Positions 60,201 through 64,000 of a stretch of 64,000 nucleotides of DNA are shown in pieces. The first letter of the stretch is position 1, and every line of letters begins with the position of its first letter. The stretch lies in NCBI RefSeq assembly GCF_001949145.1, contig NW_019091439.1:174420-238419 (forward strand), given 5' to 3'. The notes under the pieces are model-generated. The model was not told the DNA's origin. It worked only from the letters and a program-made list of their open reading frames with translations, and ran no database searches. Source of the DNA: Acanthaster planci. Its lineage: Eukaryota; Echinodermata; Asteroidea; Valvatida; Acanthasteridae. The position numbers were made by a program, and so were the translations under genes.

Positions 60201-63200
60201 AAATTGTTCTTCTTCATTTAATGGACATTTACACACACATGAATGACTGTCTGGTGGCTACTCCAATCTGACAGGCAATTTCCACTGACGCCCGAGTATT
60301 GCAGCCAGGCCTGCAGCCCAGTAAACAGAGCCCAGATTGTGATGCGATGTTGCATAATTTCCTTTGTTTCTGAAATTAGCCCAGTGCATGCTGAATGACA
60401 GTGGTGACATTTCAAATGTGGCCAAATTATCGTGTGGCCAGATCGCTAGAGTGCTGCAGCACTTTTGTCTCAGCTGATTATCTACGGGTGCTGAATGCTG
60501 CAAACAGTGGTATACTGTTTCAAAACAATGACAGATTACCTCAGCCAGTGCCAGCTGACAAACAATGGCAACTCCCAGCAGATGGGTCATTTGTTTCGAG
60601 TACGGTCTTGCATTATAAGGCCCAGTTCCTTTGTCCGATTTCGGGCCACCCAGCTATGCGTATCAGAATCCATAACTGTGAATTTTGAGGAGGTTTGCCT
60701 AAAATCTGCATCACATGTATGTACATACATGTCCATGCCGGTATTTGCACATGAATATCAGAACATAGCTAACAAACACAAAGCAATCAGTCAAGCCACA
60801 GTACTTAACTGAATTGGCCGTGTGTTTGGACAGCCTGGACTAGTTAATAGTTCCTTGACTTACTACTCTCATTTTGCTGTGCACTGAGAATTGAATATGT
60901 AGGCTACACATGTTTAGTTGCAGGTACAGTGGAACGTCGCTATACCGAACACCGCTATACTGAACATTCAGCTGTACCGAACATCGTCCTTCGTTTCCAA
61001 TATTTTGTGCACAAAACCTACTGAACATTATGCAGTTGCAAGTCAACTGAGGTTCGCCACAGCATGCATCAGAGATCGATCCCGAGCGGTAGCTTCACGA
61101 CTTTTAGGATAAACTAAATATCAATTTTGTAACTCAAGATTTAATAAAAAACAAAAATAATTAACAGATACATTTCTAGAAACCTCAAACATGAATGCAA
61201 CGGCAAAACATCACAAAAACAGCGAATCATAGTATCACAAGAGGGTGCAGTTAGACAAGAGAGGGCGCTATTCAACAACGAAACGTTTGGCAGTTAATTT
61301 TGCTATACCGAATGACCGCTGTACCGAACATTTAGCAAGGACCCTGTTGTGTTCGTTATAGCAGCATTCCACTGTACATGAATGCAGGGACTTTGAAAGG
61401 GATTTCATTAGAAAGATGGGCATAATCTTGGGTTTGTTAAGACGAGGCAAAATGTTTACAATTAAATATGCTTGTCCTTGAATTACTTAAAAACAGACTC
61501 CTCCTCAAAAACAGACTTTTTCAGACAAACATGTACATGTATGGTTTTCAAACACTGTGATAAAATACTTAACGGGCAGGATTATAAAAATACATGTACT
61601 TGACAAACGGAGGTCATGCAAAAATCTAATCAAAAGTGCATGTGTTAGGGAAAACTTATTCAGATCTGCATTAAATCAATACCGTACTTTTGAAGTCAAT
61701 GTAAATGTAATAAACTTGGATGTAGCAACCTCTTCTCACCGAAAGTGGATCAGACTGTTGGAAAACAAAGTGTTTTTTTTCAGTTGGTGATACCTGTACA
61801 TGAAATTTGTGCATCCCCTGAGTGCATCTTTACTCCAGATACTTACATGATATCTGTGTCTGCCATACAGCATCACCAAATCCCCAAAATGCTGCAAGGA
61901 CAAACCGATCCCACAACTGAGGTCCGTTGCTCTCGGGAGTCCAGACAAACATCAGCATTAGAATGATGGTCATGTGGGTTAATCCACCAGCGGTGAAGAT
62001 GGTGATACGACCGGAGTACTTCTCCAGACGACCAAGGAGGAAAGAACAGATGGCATCACTGATACCAAAGACCATCATGACAAATCCAACATAGTGAATG
62101 CCATTGGTGCAAGTGATGAAAGCCTAGGAACAAATACGAAATATCCTATTAGTGCCATCATTACCATGTACATATTTTGTTTCATGAATGACCCAATTCG
62201 GACAAAAACGGGGGACATCATTTCTTTCTGGATTCCTCTGAAGTCAACAAATATATATGTAAAGGAAGGACATTTCACTTGGCACCCTGTGCACAATATT
62301 TGCCAACCAAATCACTAATCTCTCTGTCATTTCATCTCTGGTTGCCAAACAAAAAACATATCAAGAATGTCCTAATGAGCAGATACACCATATAGAAAGC
62401 ATACATAGAGAACGTGGCCAATTTTCATTTGTTGTACCATGTTCACAATCTCCATGGGTAATTCACAGCCATCCTGTTTAAATGGTTGGCCAAACGTCTC
62501 TCTTTAACCAGGATTACATGTAATTGTTCAAGAAGCCCATGCAGAAGTACTGTATGATCACAAAGAATGATCAAGTGACAAGAATAACTGCAGTAGCACC
62601 CTGCTTGCGCATACAAGTAGGTGGTACTTACAGTACCTGTTACACACGTACATATCCTTTCCACCAAATTATTATCTTAAAAATTCTTAGTGTAAAGTAC
62701 ATTTAAGGACATAATAGTGTCAGACAATCTGTGAAATCTTACTGCCGGGAATACAACAGGTCAATTTTATATTTTCCAAAATTGTCTGGACAGTCTTTGG
62801 AAAATACAATTTGTTCAAATACCACAACCGTTAACGCGTGTAACGAAAATGTGGGAGCTGTTGGAAGAGTCTATTTTAAAATTAATGGATAAGGTACAAA
62901 CTGCCAAAGGGCCTTCGGTACACCCAACTTATTATTAACCAATAAAATGGATAACCATAACAGCCTACAAGATCACTTGAACTGGTTTGAAATAGAGTTT
63001 CTTTATGAAACTGTGGAAGTTTACATGTAACTCACATGAACATATAATCGCAGTATCATCCCTTAAGATAATGGTATAGTCAACTCTTATGCCCAAAATG
63101 CAAGACAGTTGCCATAATTGTTGACTTATAAAGTGTTTATGATGGGCACTGACGGTGTGTGGAGGAGGCTATGTGTGAGAAGCAAACAATCTGATTGATC

Positions 63201-64000
63201 GCGCATGTCTACATGTAGTACAGATGTACGTTTTGGTCGCGCGGTGACTGCAGTCTGACACGGTATTTTTTGGAGGAAACACAAACTGAAAGGTAAACTT
63301 GCCAACTACTATTACTGCGCAAAGCATTGGGAAAAAGTGCATTTTTGAGAGCCATAATTGGTCTCCAGATCGACCTCGCCCGTGCACTGTCCACGCCACT
63401 CAGGAATGTCCTGTGGCCTATGAAGTTTTGTGAGACAAATTGCATGAGCTGAGTTTTGAGTGTTCAAAATGAACAGAAGTTTTCTTGATTTTCCTCAAGC
63501 AATGAACTTAAAAAATGAAACAGGTCCTTGAAATGAAACACAAACTAAATCACAAACCCCAAAATTGGCAATTTTTGACAAATTGCAGTGCATGCAAATC
63601 GTATGCACTGCCTTTAAGAGGGAACATAGGAGTGTACTGTGGTGCAAATGCATTAGACTACTACTGATATATTTACCTTGGTAAAATCACCAAAGACAAA
63701 TGCTTGTTCCATGCCACTGTAAATAAACAATGGCAGAAGCATGAGTATGTAAGGATTCAATAGCAGACGGAGAGTAGCCAAAATATTGCTCTGAAGACTC
63801 TGGATGATGCCAGCATTGGCAGCATGTAGCTTGCTGAGAAACAGGCCAACAAGGAGACAGCTTAAGAGCCCACAGGCCAGGTACACCGATATCAGAGTTA
63901 CAATAGTTCCATGTACAATGTGTGAACCATTGTATTCATCATCTGACTCATTGCTAAATCCACAGGAGTGTTTGCCACACAGACTGACATTATTGAAGGT
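57062..64000 (-). CDS. UNC93A: UNC93A-like gene, copy 2, 5' end outside window
   Basis: Exons at 64000-63677 (partial), 62123-61847 and 57276-57062, joined in phases 0 and 1 with GT/AG sites. The visible protein (about 270 residues) covers the second half of an UNC93A-type transporter-fold protein: the extracellular loop with sequons and paired Cys (LCGKHSCGF), a span at ISVYLACGLLSCLLVGLFL, the cytoplasmic LSKLHAANAG loop, NPYILMLLPLFIYSGMEQAF (absent from copy 1), HYVGFVMMVFG, GFGDAVWQTQ and the final two spans. No stop or shift is seen. This is probably the functional copy. The protein is an integral membrane protein; its cargo, if any, is unknown. Confidence 0.9.
58381..58854. other. Copy-2-specific unrecognised insert
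   Basis: Begins where homology to copy 1 (near 35480) stops. No open frame, terminal repeat or known motif seen. Confidence 0.35.
58855..59400. repeat. Dispersed repeat D, copy 1
   Basis: Direct diverged partner at 60126-60660. Shared words in order: CCACTT-TGCC, GCCAGGCCTGCAGCC, ACAGAGCCCAGATTGTG, GGTATAC-GTTTCAAAACAA, GAGTACGGTCTT and CCTTTGTCCGA. One N at 59171. No coding evidence. Confidence 0.75.
60126..60660. repeat. Dispersed repeat D, copy 2
   Basis: Second diverged copy, about 1271 bp to the right of the first and in the same orientation. Both lie in the intron between exons 2 and 3 of UNC93A copy 2 and are absent from copy 1. Confidence 0.75.
60927..61374. mobile_element. 448-bp TA-flanked MITE (pogo/Tigger-like) with a visible empty site in copy 1
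   Basis: Termini CAGTGGAACGTCGCTATACC and, in reverse complement, CAGTGGAATGCTGCTATAAC. TA dinucleotides at 60925-60926 and 61375-61376. Sub-terminal repeats of CTATACCGAAC and CTGTACCGAAC occur at both ends. In copy 1 the matching place near 36040 reads TTGCAGGTACATG without the element, so it inserted after the two blocks separated. No transposase is encoded. Confidence 0.85.
61847..62123 (-). CDS. UNC93A: UNC93A-like copy 2, exon 2
   Basis: Same 277 bp as copy 1 exon 2, with no difference seen. The identity continues about 40 bp into the introns on both sides and then breaks. Confidence 0.93.
63677..64000 (-). CDS. UNC93A: UNC93A-like copy 2, exon 1 (partial)
   Basis: 108 codons up to the window edge, ending FVFGDFTK at ACCAAG|GTAAAT in phase 0. 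It differs from copy 1 by an extra Asp codon (SDDEYNGSH versus SDEYNGSH), a few substitutions, and retention of the 84 bp missing from copy 1. Confidence 0.92.

Larger units (their letters stand above)
52540..64000 (-). repeat. Duplicated block, copy 2 (UNC93A-like unit), continues past window
   Basis: Direct counterpart of 29930-38917. It carries extra sequence at about 52740-54900, 58381-60690 and 62650-63610 that copy 1 lacks, and lacks the copy 1 minisatellite and the 31190-32357 insertion. The repeat does not end within the window. Confidence 0.85.

Overview
This is a eukaryotic, intron-rich and AT-rich window. Coding exons are short islands with GT/AG boundaries in long non-coding tracts full of palindromic TACATGTA and TAGGCCTA words. 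The protein matches and the repeat style fit a marine invertebrate deuterostome (echinoderm, hemichordate or cephalochordate; I lean towards an echinoderm such as a sea star). The species cannot be settled from the sequence alone.

Left third (about 1-28.4 kb): after a 42-bp tandem repeat and several small repeats, the minus strand carries a complete PHF12 (PF1) gene. I could assemble 13 coding exons (28415 down to 6753) with consistent splice phases. They encode about 1082 residues: two PHD fingers, a SIN3/MRG15-binding helix region, a long Ser/Thr-rich linker, and a C-terminal FHA-like domain. PHF12 is a chromatin co-repressor subunit of the SIN3/HDAC complex. Its introns hold hAT-like and piggyBac-like MITE candidates, a nested TA-flanked element and a CR1/L2-like LINE 3' end.

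Right two thirds (about 29.9-64 kb): two direct copies of an UNC93A-like gene, both on the minus strand. UNC93A proteins are multi-pass membrane proteins of the major facilitator fold. Copy 1 (exons at 38041-38917, 36470-36746, 33475-33689) looks broken: a net 82-bp deletion removes one transmembrane segment and shifts the frame, and the N-terminal reading frame is also interrupted. Copy 2 (exons at 63677-64000+, 61847-62123, 57062-57276) is intact as far as it is visible and runs off the right edge. The duplicated blocks are patchily identical. Exons and one 336-bp non-coding block are almost unchanged, while the introns differ by large insertions: a 59-bp minisatellite and an assembly gap in copy 1, and a TA-flanked MITE and other repeats in copy 2. 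This is either a tandem duplication with gene conversion or two haplotypes left side by side by the assembler.

Between the copies (about 39-52.5 kb) I see no protein gene. The tract holds foldback elements with long inverted arms, a decayed non-LTR retrotransposon reverse transcriptase on the minus strand, and GAGTCC-rich repeats. I found no CRISPR array, no bacterial-type operon and no convincing functional tRNA or rRNA gene. The strongest unexplained structure is the 59-bp array in the copy 1 intron, whose units pair a CRE/ATF-like site with an inverted CCAAT box 20 bp away.
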